64,000 nucleotides of DNA from an uncultured Buttiauxella sp. (GTDB lineage Bacteria > Pseudomonadota > Gammaproteobacteria > Enterobacterales > Enterobacteriaceae): NCBI GenBank assembly GCA_946480445.1, contig CAMLJN010000003.1, positions 186,001-250,000 on the forward strand, in the 5' to 3' direction. Both the position numbers and the translations under genes were made by a program. Under the pieces are notes generated by a model. The model was not told the origin of the DNA, searched no databases, and saw only the letters and a list, made by a program, of their open reading frames with translations. Below, piece after piece: positions 21,654-30,816 of this stretch; the first letter of the stretch is position 1; each line of letters starts with the position of its first letter.

Positions 21654-24600
21654 GCGAAGTGGAGATGACAACCCCGGTAGAACAAGAAATGGCGCTGCTT
21701 CCTCTGGTGGCCGCGCAGCCGGGTATCTGGATGGCCGACCAGCTTTCCCCGCAGCCTGACGCGTGGAGCGTGGCGCATTATGTTGAGCTGAACGGCGAGG
21801 TTAACGAAACCTTACTGGGTGAAGCGATAGTGGCAGGTATGGCGGAAGCCGACACGCTGCGTATGCGCTTTGCTGAGGTAGATGGGGAAGCCCGGCAGTG
21901 GATCGATCCCGCCTTCACCTTCGACTCACCGCTTTGCCGCGATCTGCGGGATGAAATGAACCCGGAAGCCGCTGCCGTTGCGGTGATGCGCGAAGATCTG
22001 GGCCAGGATTTACGCCTCGCCACGGGTAAGCCGCTTTATCATCATCAGCTTCTGCGCGTCGGCGAAACCCGCTGGTTCTGGTATCAGCGTTTTCACCATT
22101 TAACGGTGGATGGCTTCAGTTTTACCGCTATTACCCGCCGAATCGCCAATATTTATACTGCCCTGTGTCGCGGTGAACAGCCCGAACCTTCTCCTTTCAC
22201 CCCCTTTTGCGACGTTGTGCACGAATATGCTCGCTATCACGAAAGCGACGCCAGGAAGCGCGACGCGGCATTCTGGGCAGATAAAGTGCGCCAGCTTCCT
22301 CCGCCGGCCACCTTGTCCGCGCAGCCTTTAACCGGGCAGGGGTCGACAACCGATCTGCTTCGCCAAAAAATGCATTTTAACCGCGCTGATTTTCAGCGGC
22401 TGGTGGAGCGTGCGCGTCAGCAAAACCTGACGGCGGCGGATATGGCGCTGGCGCTGGTTGCGCTCTGGCTTGGGCGTTTAAGCGGGCGGGCGGATTACGC
22501 CGCAGGCTTTATCTTTATGCGTCGAATCGGCTCAGCTGCGCTGTGCGCCACCGGCCCGGTGCTCAACGTGCTGCCGTTTGGCGTCAGCCTCCAGCCAGCC
22601 TCAACTCTCCTCGACCTGGCGGCGAGTCTGGCTAAGGAGCTAAAAAGCCTGCGCCGCTATCAGCGTTACGATGCGGAGCAAATCCAGCGCGATCTGGGCC
22701 AGGTTTCAGGTGGGGAGCCGCTTTATGGCCCGGTGCTGAACCTGAAAATGTTTGATTACCGCCTCGATCTGAACGGCATCGAAGGGATGACACATCAGCT
22801 GGCGTCAGGCCCGGTACGTGATGTGGAAATTGCGCTTTATATCAGCGAACAGGGCGACTTCTCCCTTGAATTGCTGGCTAACGCCCAACGTTATGAAGAG
22901 CACTCTTTGCGGCGCCATCTGGAACGTTTGCCGCTGCTGCTGCGCCAGTTCGCACAAGATCCTGCTCTGTGCTGCGTAGAGGCTGAACTGCTGCACAATG
23001 ACGAGAATAGGCTGCTTAACCATGTCAATAACACCGTCACGCCGGTTCCCGCCACGACGCTGAGCGCCCTGATAGCGCAGCAGGCCCGGCGTAGCCCGGA
23101 TGCACTGGCGCTGGCCGATGAACACCATCAGTTTAGCTATCGCGAAATGCGTGAGCAGGTGCTGGCGTTAGCAGACCAGCTGATAAATCAGGGCGTGAAA
23201 CCCGGGGACGTGGTCGCCGTTGCGCTGCCTCGCTCGGTATTTCTGTCGCTGGCGTTGCAGGCCATCGTTGAGACTGGCGCCGCCTGGCTCCCGCTTGACA
23301 CCGGCTATCCTGACGATCGCCTGCAAATGATGCTGGAAGATGCTGCGCCGCGTCTGCTTATCACCTCCGCTGAGCAGCTCTCACGTTTTAGCGCTGTCAA
23401 AGGGTTAAAAACTTTCTGCTACGAACGCAGGCTCGCGGCAACGCTTAGCGAACCGCTGAATCGCTCGCTGCCTGAACATACCGCCTATGTGATCTTTACT
23501 TCTGGCTCCACCGGGCGACCGAAAGGCGTCATGGTTGGGCAGCAGGCCATCGTTAACCGGCTGCTGTGGATGCAAAATCACTATCCGCTTAACGGTGAAG
23601 ATGTCGTGCTGCAAAAAACGCCGTGCAGCTTCGACGTCTCGGTATGGGAGTTCTTCTGGCCGTACCTCGTGGGGGCACAGCTGGTGATGGCCCCACCTGA
23701 GGCGCATCGCGATCCTGAAGCCCTGCAACAGCTGTTTGCACGTTATTGTGTCACCACCACGCACTTTGTTCCTTCCATGCTGGCGGCCTTTGTCCCGGCG
23801 CTAAACAGTGAGGAGGCCGTAGCGTGCTGTGCGACATTACGCCGCGTATTTTGTAGCGGCGAAGCGCTGCCTGCCGAACTTTGCCGTCAGTGGGAACAGC
23901 TGACGCAGACGCCGCTGCACAATCTTTATGGCCCAACCGAAGCCGCCGTGGATGTGAGCTGGTATCCGGCTTTTGGCGAAACATTAGCAAGCGTAACCGG
24001 TAGCAGCGTGCCAATTGGCTGGCCGGTGTGGAATACCGGGCTGCGTATCCTTGATGCCGCGATGCGTCCGGTGCCGCCGGGTATCGCGGGCGATCTCTAT
24101 CTCACCGGGATCCAGCTGGCGCAGGGGTATCTCTCCCGTCCCGATCTTACTGCCAGCCGTTTTGTCGCCGATCCCTTTGCGCCAGGCGAACGCATGTACC
24201 GCACCGGCGATGTAGCCCGCTGGTTGGACAATGGTGCGGTGGAATATCTGGGCCGCAGCGATGATCAGCTTAAAATTCGCGGCCAGCGTATTGAGCTGGG
24301 GGATATTGACCGGGCATTGCAGGCTCTGCCGGGCGTAGGGCAGGCGGTGACGAATGCCTGCGTGCTCAATCAGGAGGCCGCTGCCTCTGGTGGCGATGCT
24401 CGCCAGCTGGTGGGCTACGTCGTCTCAGCCAGCGGCAAAACTCTGCCGCTCGGCAGCCTGCGCGAGGAACTGTCAGCCGTGCTGCCTGCCCATATGGTGC
24501 CGGTAGCGCTGGTGCAGCTGGATGACTTGCCCCTTAGCGCCAACGGTAAGCTCGATCGCAAAGCCCTGCCGCTGCCGGAGATCATGCCGCGAGGCTGTGG

Positions 24601-25585
24601 CCGTGAGCCTGAGTCTGACATCGAAAAAATCATTGCCGATGCGTTTTCACGCCTGCTGGGCTGTGCTATCCGGACGGTTGACGACGATTTCTTTGCGCTG
24701 GGCGGGCATTCGCTGCTGGCGATGCGCCTGGCGGCCGAACTGCGTCGCGCGCTCGGGCAGCCGGTGACGGTCGGCCAGGTGATGGTGGCGTCCACCGTCG
24801 GCCAACTGGCGGAGGCGCTGGGAACAAAACTTAGCGAGGAGGAGGCCGGTCGCGCGGGCTTTGAGGCTGTTTTACCTCTGCGTAAAAGCAGCGGGCCGAC
24901 GCTGTACTGCTTCCATCCTGCGTCGGGCTTCGCCTGGCAGTTCAGCGTGCTGCAACGCTATCTCGATCCGCGCTGGTCGATAATCGGCATTCAGTCGCCG
25001 CGACCAACGGGGCCAATGCAGCAGGCGGCGGATCTGGCCGATGTTTGCAACGCGCATCTGCAAACCTTAAGAACGCTGCAACCCCACGGGCCGTACTACC
25101 TTATGGGCTATTCGCTGGGGGGGACGCTGGCGCAGGGCATCGCTGCGAGGCTTGCAGCGGCAGGAGAGGAGGTTTCCTTCCTGGGCCTGCTGGACACCTG
25201 GCCGCCGGAAACCCAGAACTGGGCTGAAAAAGGGGCAAACGAGCTGGATCCGGCGGTGCTCGATGAAATTAATCGCGAGCGGGAAGCCTTTGTTGCCGCC
25301 CAGCAGGGGCAGGCATCAGATGCGCTCTTCCAGGCCATCGAAGGGAACTATGGCGATGCGGTGCGTCTGCTGACGACGGCGAAAAGCGTGCCTTTTGGCG
25401 GTAAAGCGACGCTGTTTGTGGCCGAGCGCACCCTGCCGGCAGGTATGGACCCGCAGCAAACCTGGGCGCCGTGGATAGCAGAGCTTGAGATCCATCGTCT
25501 GGACTGCGCTCATGTGGATATTATTTCCCCGGATGCCTTTGGGAAGATTGGCCCAATCCTGCAAAAGCGACTGGCACTCAGGTAA
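21650..25585 (+). CDS. entF: Enterobactin synthase component F
   Basis: A 1311-residue nonribosomal peptide synthetase, slightly longer than E. coli EntF because of ~15 extra N-terminal residues (MSEVEMTTPVEQEMA). The condensation domain has catalytic HHLTVDG at 149-155. The serine-activating adenylation domain has TSGSTGRPKG at about 617 and YRTGDVARW. The carrier domain is GGHSLLAM with phosphopantetheine Ser at 1021. The C-terminal thioesterase is GYSLGG with Ser 1155. It activates serine, joins it to dihydroxybenzoate carried by EntB and cyclises three units to enterobactin. A start at the internal M14 is possible, but the GTG overlap with ybdZ favours 21650. Confidence 0.97.
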   Translation: MSEVEMTTPVEQEMALLPLVAAQPGIWMADQLSPQPDAWSVAHYVELNGEVNETLLGEAIVAGMAEADTLRMRFAEVDGEARQWIDPAFTFDSPLCRDLRDEMNPEAAAVAVMREDLGQDLRLATGKPLYHHQLLRVGETRWFWYQRFHHLTVDGFSFTAITRRIANIYTALCRGEQPEPSPFTPFCDVVHEYARYHESDARKRDAAFWADKVRQLPPPATLSAQPLTGQGSTTDLLRQKMHFNRADFQRLVERARQQNLTAADMALALVALWLGRLSGRADYAAGFIFMRRIGSAALCATGPVLNVLPFGVSLQPASTLLDLAASLAKELKSLRRYQRYDAEQIQRDLGQVSGGEPLYGPVLNLKMFDYRLDLNGIEGMTHQLASGPVRDVEIALYISEQGDFSLELLANAQRYEEHSLRRHLERLPLLLRQFAQDPALCCVEAELLHNDENRLLNHVNNTVTPVPATTLSALIAQQARRSPDALALADEHHQFSYREMREQVLALADQLINQGVKPGDVVAVALPRSVFLSLALQAIVETGAAWLPLDTGYPDDRLQMMLEDAAPRLLITSAEQLSRFSAVKGLKTFCYERRLAATLSEPLNRSLPEHTAYVIFTSGSTGRPKGVMVGQQAIVNRLLWMQNHYPLNGEDVVLQKTPCSFDVSVWEFFWPYLVGAQLVMAPPEAHRDPEALQQLFARYCVTTTHFVPSMLAAFVPALNSEEAVACCATLRRVFCSGEALPAELCRQWEQLTQTPLHNLYGPTEAAVDVSWYPAFGETLASVTGSSVPIGWPVWNTGLRILDAAMRPVPPGIAGDLYLTGIQLAQGYLSRPDLTASRFVADPFAPGERMYRTGDVARWLDNGAVEYLGRSDDQLKIRGQRIELGDIDRALQALPGVGQAVTNACVLNQEAAASGGDARQLVGYVVSASGKTLPLGSLREELSAVLPAHMVPVALVQLDDLPLSANGKLDRKALPLPEIMPRGCGREPESDIEKIIADAFSRLLGCAIRTVDDDFFALGGHSLLAMRLAAELRRALGQPVTVGQVMVASTVGQLAEALGTKLSEEEAGRAGFEAVLPLRKSSGPTLYCFHPASGFAWQFSVLQRYLDPRWSIIGIQSPRPTGPMQQAADLADVCNAHLQTLRTLQPHGPYYLMGYSLGGTLAQGIAARLAAAGEEVSFLGLLDTWPPETQNWAEKGANELDPAVLDEINREREAFVAAQQGQASDALFQAIEGNYGDAVRLLTTAKSVPFGGKATLFVAERTLPAGMDPQQTWAPWIAELEIHRLDCAHVDIISPDAFGKIGPILQKRLALR

Positions 25586-25620
25586 GGGCCTCTCTTCGTC
25601 TTCGTTGCACGTCCGTGCAA

Positions 25621-25660
25621 TAAAATGCCCCAGGGAAGGGGCAAAAGAGGCGGCATTTTA
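25621..25660. terminator. Inverted repeat between convergent entF and the adhesin gene
   Basis: TAAAATGCC (25621-25629) pairs with GGCATTTTA (25652-25660). Being A-rich on one side and T-rich on the other, it can act as a terminator in both directions. Confidence 0.7.
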
Positions 25661-25691
25661 TAGACGTCAGGCCGCGAGCATCCGCCGGTTT

Positions 25692-27041
25692 TTACCAGCC
25701 GTAGGAAACGCCCGCGCCCGCGACGAAATTGTGCTGGGAGTCGTCAGAAACGGAGGCTTTGACGATCGTGTTTTCGGTGGCGCGGGCGGAGAAACCTACT
25801 GCCAGGGCTGATTCGCTGTCCGCCGTACCGACCCCTGCACCCACGGAAAAGTTTTGGGTATTCGTCACCTGAGGAATGTTCGCCATCGCCGCCACGCCGG
25901 AGATCCCTGCGGAGGCGCGTTTGCGGTTGTCATCTACCTGACTCTTCAGCTTCGCAAAGTTGCCGCTCGTCTGGCTTTCCAGGGTCTGAATACGCGTTTC
26001 ATGGTTGGCGATTTTTGCATCATCCGCAGCGACTCGCTGGTTAGTGGCAGCCAGCGCCTGCTTAGCGGCAGCGGCATTTGCAAAAGCTGACTCGGCGCGG
26101 GACAGGGCATTTTCACCTGTGGTTTCCGCATGAACGACGCCGCTGGCTAGCTGGTGGATTTGTTCAGTATGTTTATTCAGCACACTGCTTTCTTTCGCAA
26201 CGGCCCGGGTATTGTTTTCCACCTGAGTGGCCACAGTAACCACAGCGCGTGAGTTCCTGGTAATATTCGTTTTGTTTTCAGCAATTGCTGCTTCGTCCAC
26301 CGCCGTAGTGGCGGTTTTGCCAGACATGGACGGTTTTATCATCGTCATCGGCAGCGAAGCAGGTTTAGAAGGGTCTATTGTCGTCATCGGGGGCGTCGTC
26401 TGCACTGTAACGATTTTCGACAGATCGACAGACGGCAACTTAATCACGTCTTCTAAATCTTCGGTGGCGATCTCAGGCGTCTGCGTCGTCGGGGTTGGCA
26501 GGGTAACCATTTTTGACAGGTCGACAGGCGGCAACTTAATCACGTCTTCTAAATCTTCGGTGGCGATCTCAGGCGTCTGCGTCGTCGGGGTTGGCAGGGT
26601 AACCATTTTCGACAGGTCGACAGGTGGCAATTTAATCACGTCTTCTAAATCTTCAGTAGCGATCTCAGGCGTGTGTTCCACAGGCGGTTGCTGCGGGTTG
26701 ATCATCACCATGGGGACAGAAACCTGCGCCGGTTCCTGATAGGGCGTAACTGGCCCCGGTTTTACCAGCCTGGAAGCAGCTTTGTCCCAGTAAGTATAAT
26801 TTGATAGCTGATTGTTAACTTCGGTCAGATTATTGAGCACCTCAAGTTCTTGTACTTTTTGCGGATCGTATGTCACCAGATCCTTGTGCTCTGAAAGGTA
26901 ATGAGTAAATGCATTAAGATCGTTGCCGCTCAAGCTGGCATGGGCGCTCAAACCCGGGACCATAGTGGCAGCAATAAAAAATGCAATTTTTTTACGGTTC
27001 ATATATTTTGGGTCTCGATGGTCAATGTAAGTCGCATTCAT
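25692..27041 (-). CDS. Small YadA-type trimeric autotransporter adhesin
   Basis: 449 residues. A signal peptide RKKIAFFIAATMVPGLSAHA follows a short N-terminal extension; ATG 27041 has AGGAG upstream, while ATG 27002 is an alternative. The passenger has a Pro/Thr-rich region with three tandem 32-residue repeats (about 124-218) containing ATEDLEDVIKLP, then an Ala/Asn/Gln-rich coiled-coil stalk (AETTGENALSRAESAFANAA, ANHETRIQTLESQ). A C-terminal YadA anchor (ASAGISGVAAMANIPQV ... FVAGAGVSYGW) ends in an aromatic residue. Such proteins trimerise in the outer membrane and usually bind host or surface ligands. No ligand can be inferred. It sits between entF and fepC, where E. coli has fepE. Confidence 0.88.
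   Translation of the reverse strand: MNATYIDHRDPKYMNRKKIAFFIAATMVPGLSAHASLSGNDLNAFTHYLSEHKDLVTYDPQKVQELEVLNNLTEVNNQLSNYTYWDKAASRLVKPGPVTPYQEPAQVSVPMVMINPQQPPVEHTPEIATEDLEDVIKLPPVDLSKMVTLPTPTTQTPEIATEDLEDVIKLPPVDLSKMVTLPTPTTQTPEIATEDLEDVIKLPSVDLSKIVTVQTTPPMTTIDPSKPASLPMTMIKPSMSGKTATTAVDEAAIAENKTNITRNSRAVVTVATQVENNTRAVAKESSVLNKHTEQIHQLASGVVHAETTGENALSRAESAFANAAAAKQALAATNQRVAADDAKIANHETRIQTLESQTSGNFAKLKSQVDDNRKRASAGISGVAAMANIPQVTNTQNFSVGAGVGTADSESALAVGFSARATENTIVKASVSDDSQHNFVAGAGVSYGW
26388..26672 (-). repeat. Three tandem 96-base repeats in the adhesin gene
   Basis: The markers TTCTAAATCTTC at 26451, 26547 and 26643 are exactly 96 bases apart. Two units are almost identical; the 3'-most unit diverges at its end (LPSVDLSKIVTVQTTPP). 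Being in frame, copy number can change the passenger length without breaking the protein. Confidence 0.92.
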
Positions 27042-27766
27042 CCGCGGCGCTCCTGGCAGAGTTAAGCCGTGGTTTGGTCGTCATCGTGCGCCCTTACTTG
27101 CCGGTGAGGGCGCACAATTTAAATATCTGCATCGAATCCTTTCAGCTTTTTTTATAAACCACCCCTGGCGCGGCGGTATTTCCATGCTGGCTGTCACTTC
27201 CTTTTTTATCGGGAAGGGAAGGGGTATTTCAGAAAGTGTTATTTTGTTCCTTAAAGGGAATTCGCGGATGTTACTCGCTGCGTGATAATCACGGCAAGTG
27301 ATATTTTTACATTTCTTTACGCTGCAAAATAAGTCGTTGAACAAACATGTAAAAAATAATGCAGAAGCTGGACTAATCAATCGGGTTGTTCGTAACACCT
27401 TGTAGTTAAAAAAGGTTGTCATGCCGCATAAGCAGCTTCATACGAAAGCTAATGATGAAACATTTATAATATTAATGTTATTTTTATGCTAATCAATAAG
27501 CCGGATCTGATAACATCTAGTGTTTAATATTTTAATAATCCTTCTCATGTTTGCTGCATTTTTATTACGCCATATCAGGCAGGATGTTAATTAATTTCGA
27601 GCCTTTACTGTCACAGCTATAAAGATGGCGGCGGGTTGTGTTATTTAGTCGGTGGGGCAGGTCGGTGAAAACATTCCTGAGGCAGTGGTAAACGCGCAGA
27701 TGAACTGAGGCGAATAAGCGGAAAAAAGGAAACGAGGAATAATAATCGGCGGGCTGGCATAGCCAC
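27042..27766. other. AT-rich intergenic region upstream of the adhesin
   Basis: About 725 bases without a supported gene. It is visibly AT-richer than its neighbours, with stretches such as AATATTTTAATAATCC near 27520. It probably holds the adhesin promoter and silencing sites. A minus-strand frame at 27081-27422 has no recognisable features. Confidence 0.5.
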
Positions 27767-27791
27767 CCCCTTCGGGCCGGAGCCGAAGGGG
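27767..27791 (-). terminator. Hairpin downstream of fepC
   Basis: CCCCTTCGG (27767-27775) pairs with CCGAAGGGG (27783-27791), seven bases beyond the fepC stop. The T-tract is poor. Confidence 0.55.
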
Positions 27792-27797
27792 ATGTTG

Positions 27798-28598
27798 CTA
27801 AGACCTGCCTAGCGGCACGACAAGCGGCGTGTGCGCAACAGGATCTTCAATAATCATGCAGCGCAGGCCATAAATAGCCTCGATAAGTTCCGGCGTGACG
27901 ATCTCCGTCGGGGCGCCTTCAGCAACAATTTTCCCGTCGCGCAGCGCGATTAAATGAGTGGCATAGCGGCAGGCCTGATTCAAATCGTGCAGCACTGCTG
28001 CCAGGGTATAACCCTTCTCGCGGTTCAGCTCGCTCAGCAGCTCCAGCAAATCAATCTGATGGCTGATATCAAGCCAGGTGGTTGGCTCGTCCAGCAGCAT
28101 AATGGAGGTTTCCTGTGCCAGCACCATAGCAATCCAGGCACGCTGACGCTGCCCGCCGGAAAGCGTATCGACAGGCTGATCGGCAAGATCCTCAATACGC
28201 GTGGCCTGCATGGCGTGGGTGACGGCCCGCTGGTCTTCTTCCCGCCAGCGGGTAAACATCGGCTGGTGAGGGTAGCGACCACGAGCGACAAGCTCCGCTA
28301 CGCTAATGTCGCCCGGCGCGCTGGCATTTTGCGCCAGCAGGCCGATGCGGCGCGCCACCTCCTTGGTGGCAAAGCGGTGGATTTCGTTGCCGTCCAGCCA
28401 CACATTTCCGGCCATCGGCTTCATCAGGCGGCTCAGCGTGCGCAGCAGCGTCGATTTTCCGCAGCCGTTGGGGCCAATAATTGCGGTAAATTTTCCGTCA
28501 GGAATGGCAACCGTCAGGCCGTCGGCAACCACATGGTTACCGTAGCCGAGCGTAAGCTGCTCGCCGTGCAGGCGAGGCGGGGTGGCGGTCTGGCTCAT
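27798..28598 (-). CDS. fepC: Ferric enterobactin ABC transporter ATPase
   Basis: 266 residues with complete ABC motifs: Walker A GPNGCGKST, signature LSGGQRQR, Walker B IMLLDEPTTWLD and H-loop VLHDLNQACRYA. It powers import of ferric enterobactin across the inner membrane with FepD and FepG. Its start overlaps the fepG stop by four bases, giving a tight fepD-fepG-fepC operon on the minus strand. Confidence 0.96.
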   Translation of the reverse strand: MSQTATPPRLHGEQLTLGYGNHVVADGLTVAIPDGKFTAIIGPNGCGKSTLLRTLSRLMKPMAGNVWLDGNEIHRFATKEVARRIGLLAQNASAPGDISVAELVARGRYPHQPMFTRWREEDQRAVTHAMQATRIEDLADQPVDTLSGGQRQRAWIAMVLAQETSIMLLDEPTTWLDISHQIDLLELLSELNREKGYTLAAVLHDLNQACRYATHLIALRDGKIVAEGAPTEIVTPELIEAIYGLRCMIIEDPVAHTPLVVPLGRS

Positions 28599-29587
28599 TT
28601 CTTACGGGACTCCTGAATCAACAACGCGATAAGGTAAAGGCCGCCGATACTCACGGTGACCACGCCCACCGGCAGCTGATAAGGCATAAACACGCGCTGG
28701 GCGCACAAATCGGCCAGCAGCAGCAGGGTTGCACCGCACAGGGCCGACTGGAGCAAACCCCAGCGTGAGGTGCCGCTCAGGCGGCGTGCAATGTGCGGTG
28801 CCACCAGGGCGATAAATGAAATCGGTCCGGCGATGGCCGTGGCGGTAGCGGTGAGGACAACGCCGGTCAGCATCAGCCACAGACGGGAACGTTCAACGGA
28901 AACGCCAAGCGCGCAGGCGCTGTCATCTCCCATTTCCAGCAGCCGCATCCGACGCACCAACATTGCACCGGCCGCCAGGGCCAGCAGCATTAGCGGCGCG
29001 GAAGGGAAGGTTTTGGCCCAGGTCAGGCCATTGAGAGAGCCTGCATTCCACAATCCTGCGGAAAGCGCGGTTTCCAGCGACGCGTGCAGCAAAAGCCAGG
29101 TATTAAAAGCGACCAGCATGGCGCGCACGCCGATACCGATAATGATCAGGCGGAAGGTTTCAATCCCGTTGCGCCAGGCGAGCAGCCAGACCAGCAGCGA
29201 GGTAACAATCCCACCGGCCATCGCCGCTGCGGCAATCGCACTTTGCTGTTGGCCAAACAGCACCATAGCGATAAGCACACCGCTCCAGGCCCCGGTGTTA
29301 AAGCCCATGACATCCGGGCTGCCGAGCGGGTTGCGCATCAGCGACTGGAAGATTGCGCCGCTTACGCCCAGCGCCGCGCCAATAAGCAGCGCCATCAGCA
29401 CGCGGGGCAAACGCCATTCAACCACAACAAGCGAAATGTTGCGCGGAGCTAAACCAAGCAGAGCCTCCAGGATCTGGCCTGCGGAAAGGGGCACAGCGCC
29501 GCTGCCCAGACTCCATACGCCAAGCCCCAGGCTAAGCGCAACCAGCAGGCCACACATCATCAGTAAACGAGGCGTCAGGCGATTCAT
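28595..29587 (-). CDS. fepG: Ferric enterobactin permease FepG
   Basis: 330 residues, about nine to ten membrane helices, FecCD-type permease. Typical segments are EWRLPRVLMALLIGAALGVSGAIFQSLMRNPLGSPDVMGFNTGA and GPISFIALVAPHIARRLSG. It pairs with FepD to form the inner-membrane channel served by FepB and FepC. Start and stop codons overlap those of fepD and fepC by four bases each. Confidence 0.95.
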   Translation of the reverse strand: MNRLTPRLLMMCGLLVALSLGLGVWSLGSGAVPLSAGQILEALLGLAPRNISLVVVEWRLPRVLMALLIGAALGVSGAIFQSLMRNPLGSPDVMGFNTGAWSGVLIAMVLFGQQQSAIAAAAMAGGIVTSLLVWLLAWRNGIETFRLIIIGIGVRAMLVAFNTWLLLHASLETALSAGLWNAGSLNGLTWAKTFPSAPLMLLALAAGAMLVRRMRLLEMGDDSACALGVSVERSRLWLMLTGVVLTATATAIAGPISFIALVAPHIARRLSGTSRWGLLQSALCGATLLLLADLCAQRVFMPYQLPVGVVTVSIGGLYLIALLIQESRKK

Positions 29588-30591
29588 AAGCCAGCCCCCT
29601 GGCGCTTGCGACGCACCAGATAAATCAGCATCGGCGCGCCGATAAAGGCGCTGACTACCGATACGCGCAGTTCACCCGGAACCAGCACGCGACCAATAAT
29701 ATCGGCGAACAGCAGCAGCGCTGGCGTGGCCAGCAAAGTAACGGGGAGCAGCCAGCGATGATCGCTGCCGACCAGCCAGCGGGCAAGGTGAGGCATCATC
29801 AGGCCGATAAAAGCGATGGGGCCTACCGCCGCCGTGGCGCTGCCGCAAAGCAGCGTGATGGCAATTAACCCCAACACCTGCGTGCGGGCAACTCTATTTC
29901 CCAGCGCGGTGGCCGTGTCGTTTCCCATGCTCAGGCTGTTTAATGCACGGCTGATAAACAGCGTCAGCGCGCAGCCCAGAATGACCGGCCAGACGATAAT
30001 TTTCAGCGTGGCCAGGCTGCGAATATCGAGTGAGCCAGCCTGCCATATGCGCAGCTGGTCATAAACTATTGGATTAAGCAGGGCGATACCGCTGCTCATG
30101 CCTTCGAGCACCGCGGCCAGCGCGACGCCAGCCAGCGTGAGGCGAACCGGGCTGAGCTGTCCGCCGCCTGCGCTGCCGGTAAAGGCCACGGCGAGAGCGG
30201 CGCAGAGCGCGCCACAAAACGCTACGCCAAGCAGCGCGAGTGGAGAGGTCAGGCCCCAGACTGCGGCGCCCAGCACGATAGCAAAGCTGGCACCGGCGTT
30301 TACGCCGAGCAGACCGGGGTCGGCCAGAGGGTTGCGGCTAAGGGTTTGCATTAAAGCCCCGGCCAGGCCCAGCGCGCAGCCTGCGAGGATCCCCGCAAGC
30401 GTTCGCGGCAGGCGGGCATCGAGCACGATCGTGCAGTCCGCACTTTGACACTGGCCGCCAAGCGCGTCGATGACGACCTCCAGCGGGAGAGATTTTGCGC
30501 CCAGCGCCAGGCTGAGCATCGCCATCAGGAGCAGCAAAATTAACAGGCCCAGCACCACCAGGGGGCGAGCTGATAACCGTGAAACAGACAT
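29584..30591 (-). CDS. fepD: Ferric enterobactin permease FepD
   Basis: 335 residues from ATG 30591; a TTG three codons upstream stands too close to AAGGA to be the likely start. FecCD-type permease with QSADCTIVLDARLPRTLAGILAGCALGLAGALMQTLSRNPLADPGLLGVNAGASFAIVLGA and GPIAFIGLMMPHLARWLVG. It forms the inner-membrane channel with FepG. First gene of fepDGC, divergent from entS across a Fur box. Confidence 0.95.
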   Translation of the reverse strand: MSVSRLSARPLVVLGLLILLLLMAMLSLALGAKSLPLEVVIDALGGQCQSADCTIVLDARLPRTLAGILAGCALGLAGALMQTLSRNPLADPGLLGVNAGASFAIVLGAAVWGLTSPLALLGVAFCGALCAALAVAFTGSAGGGQLSPVRLTLAGVALAAVLEGMSSGIALLNPIVYDQLRIWQAGSLDIRSLATLKIIVWPVILGCALTLFISRALNSLSMGNDTATALGNRVARTQVLGLIAITLLCGSATAAVGPIAFIGLMMPHLARWLVGSDHRWLLPVTLLATPALLLFADIIGRVLVPGELRVSVVSAFIGAPMLIYLVRRKRQGAGL

Positions 30592-30727
30592 AGATTGCAA
30601 ATCCTTCGCGTCGTCATCGTAGGGTGAATAAATGAGCCATTCGCCAATATAAAACGGGTGGGGGGCGTTCGCTTATCCACCCAATAAAACCACGAGCGAC
30701 GATAAATTACCGTGCGTGAAATCAAAT

Positions 30728-30746
30728 GATAGTTGTTATCATTATC
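30728..30746. promoter_or_regulatory. Fur box between fepD and entS
   Basis: GATAGTTGTTATCATTATC matches the 19-base Fur consensus at 15 positions by eye. It lies in the divergent promoter region of fepDGC and entS. Confidence 0.82.
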
Positions 30747-30816
30747 ACTCTTATTTGTTTATGTTAACATGAGCCGCCACCCACCCGTGAAGAAAAATTC
30801 GCTTTAAGGCCATGTA

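Noticed and set aside
26227-26739. 170-residue plus-strand ORF with repeats
   Set aside because: It is the antisense shadow of the tandem repeats in the adhesin gene and has no start context or family features.
27081-27422. 113-residue minus-strand ORF in the AT-rich region upstream of the adhesin
   Set aside because: No recognisable domain, poor codon pattern and no ribosome site; treated as non-coding.
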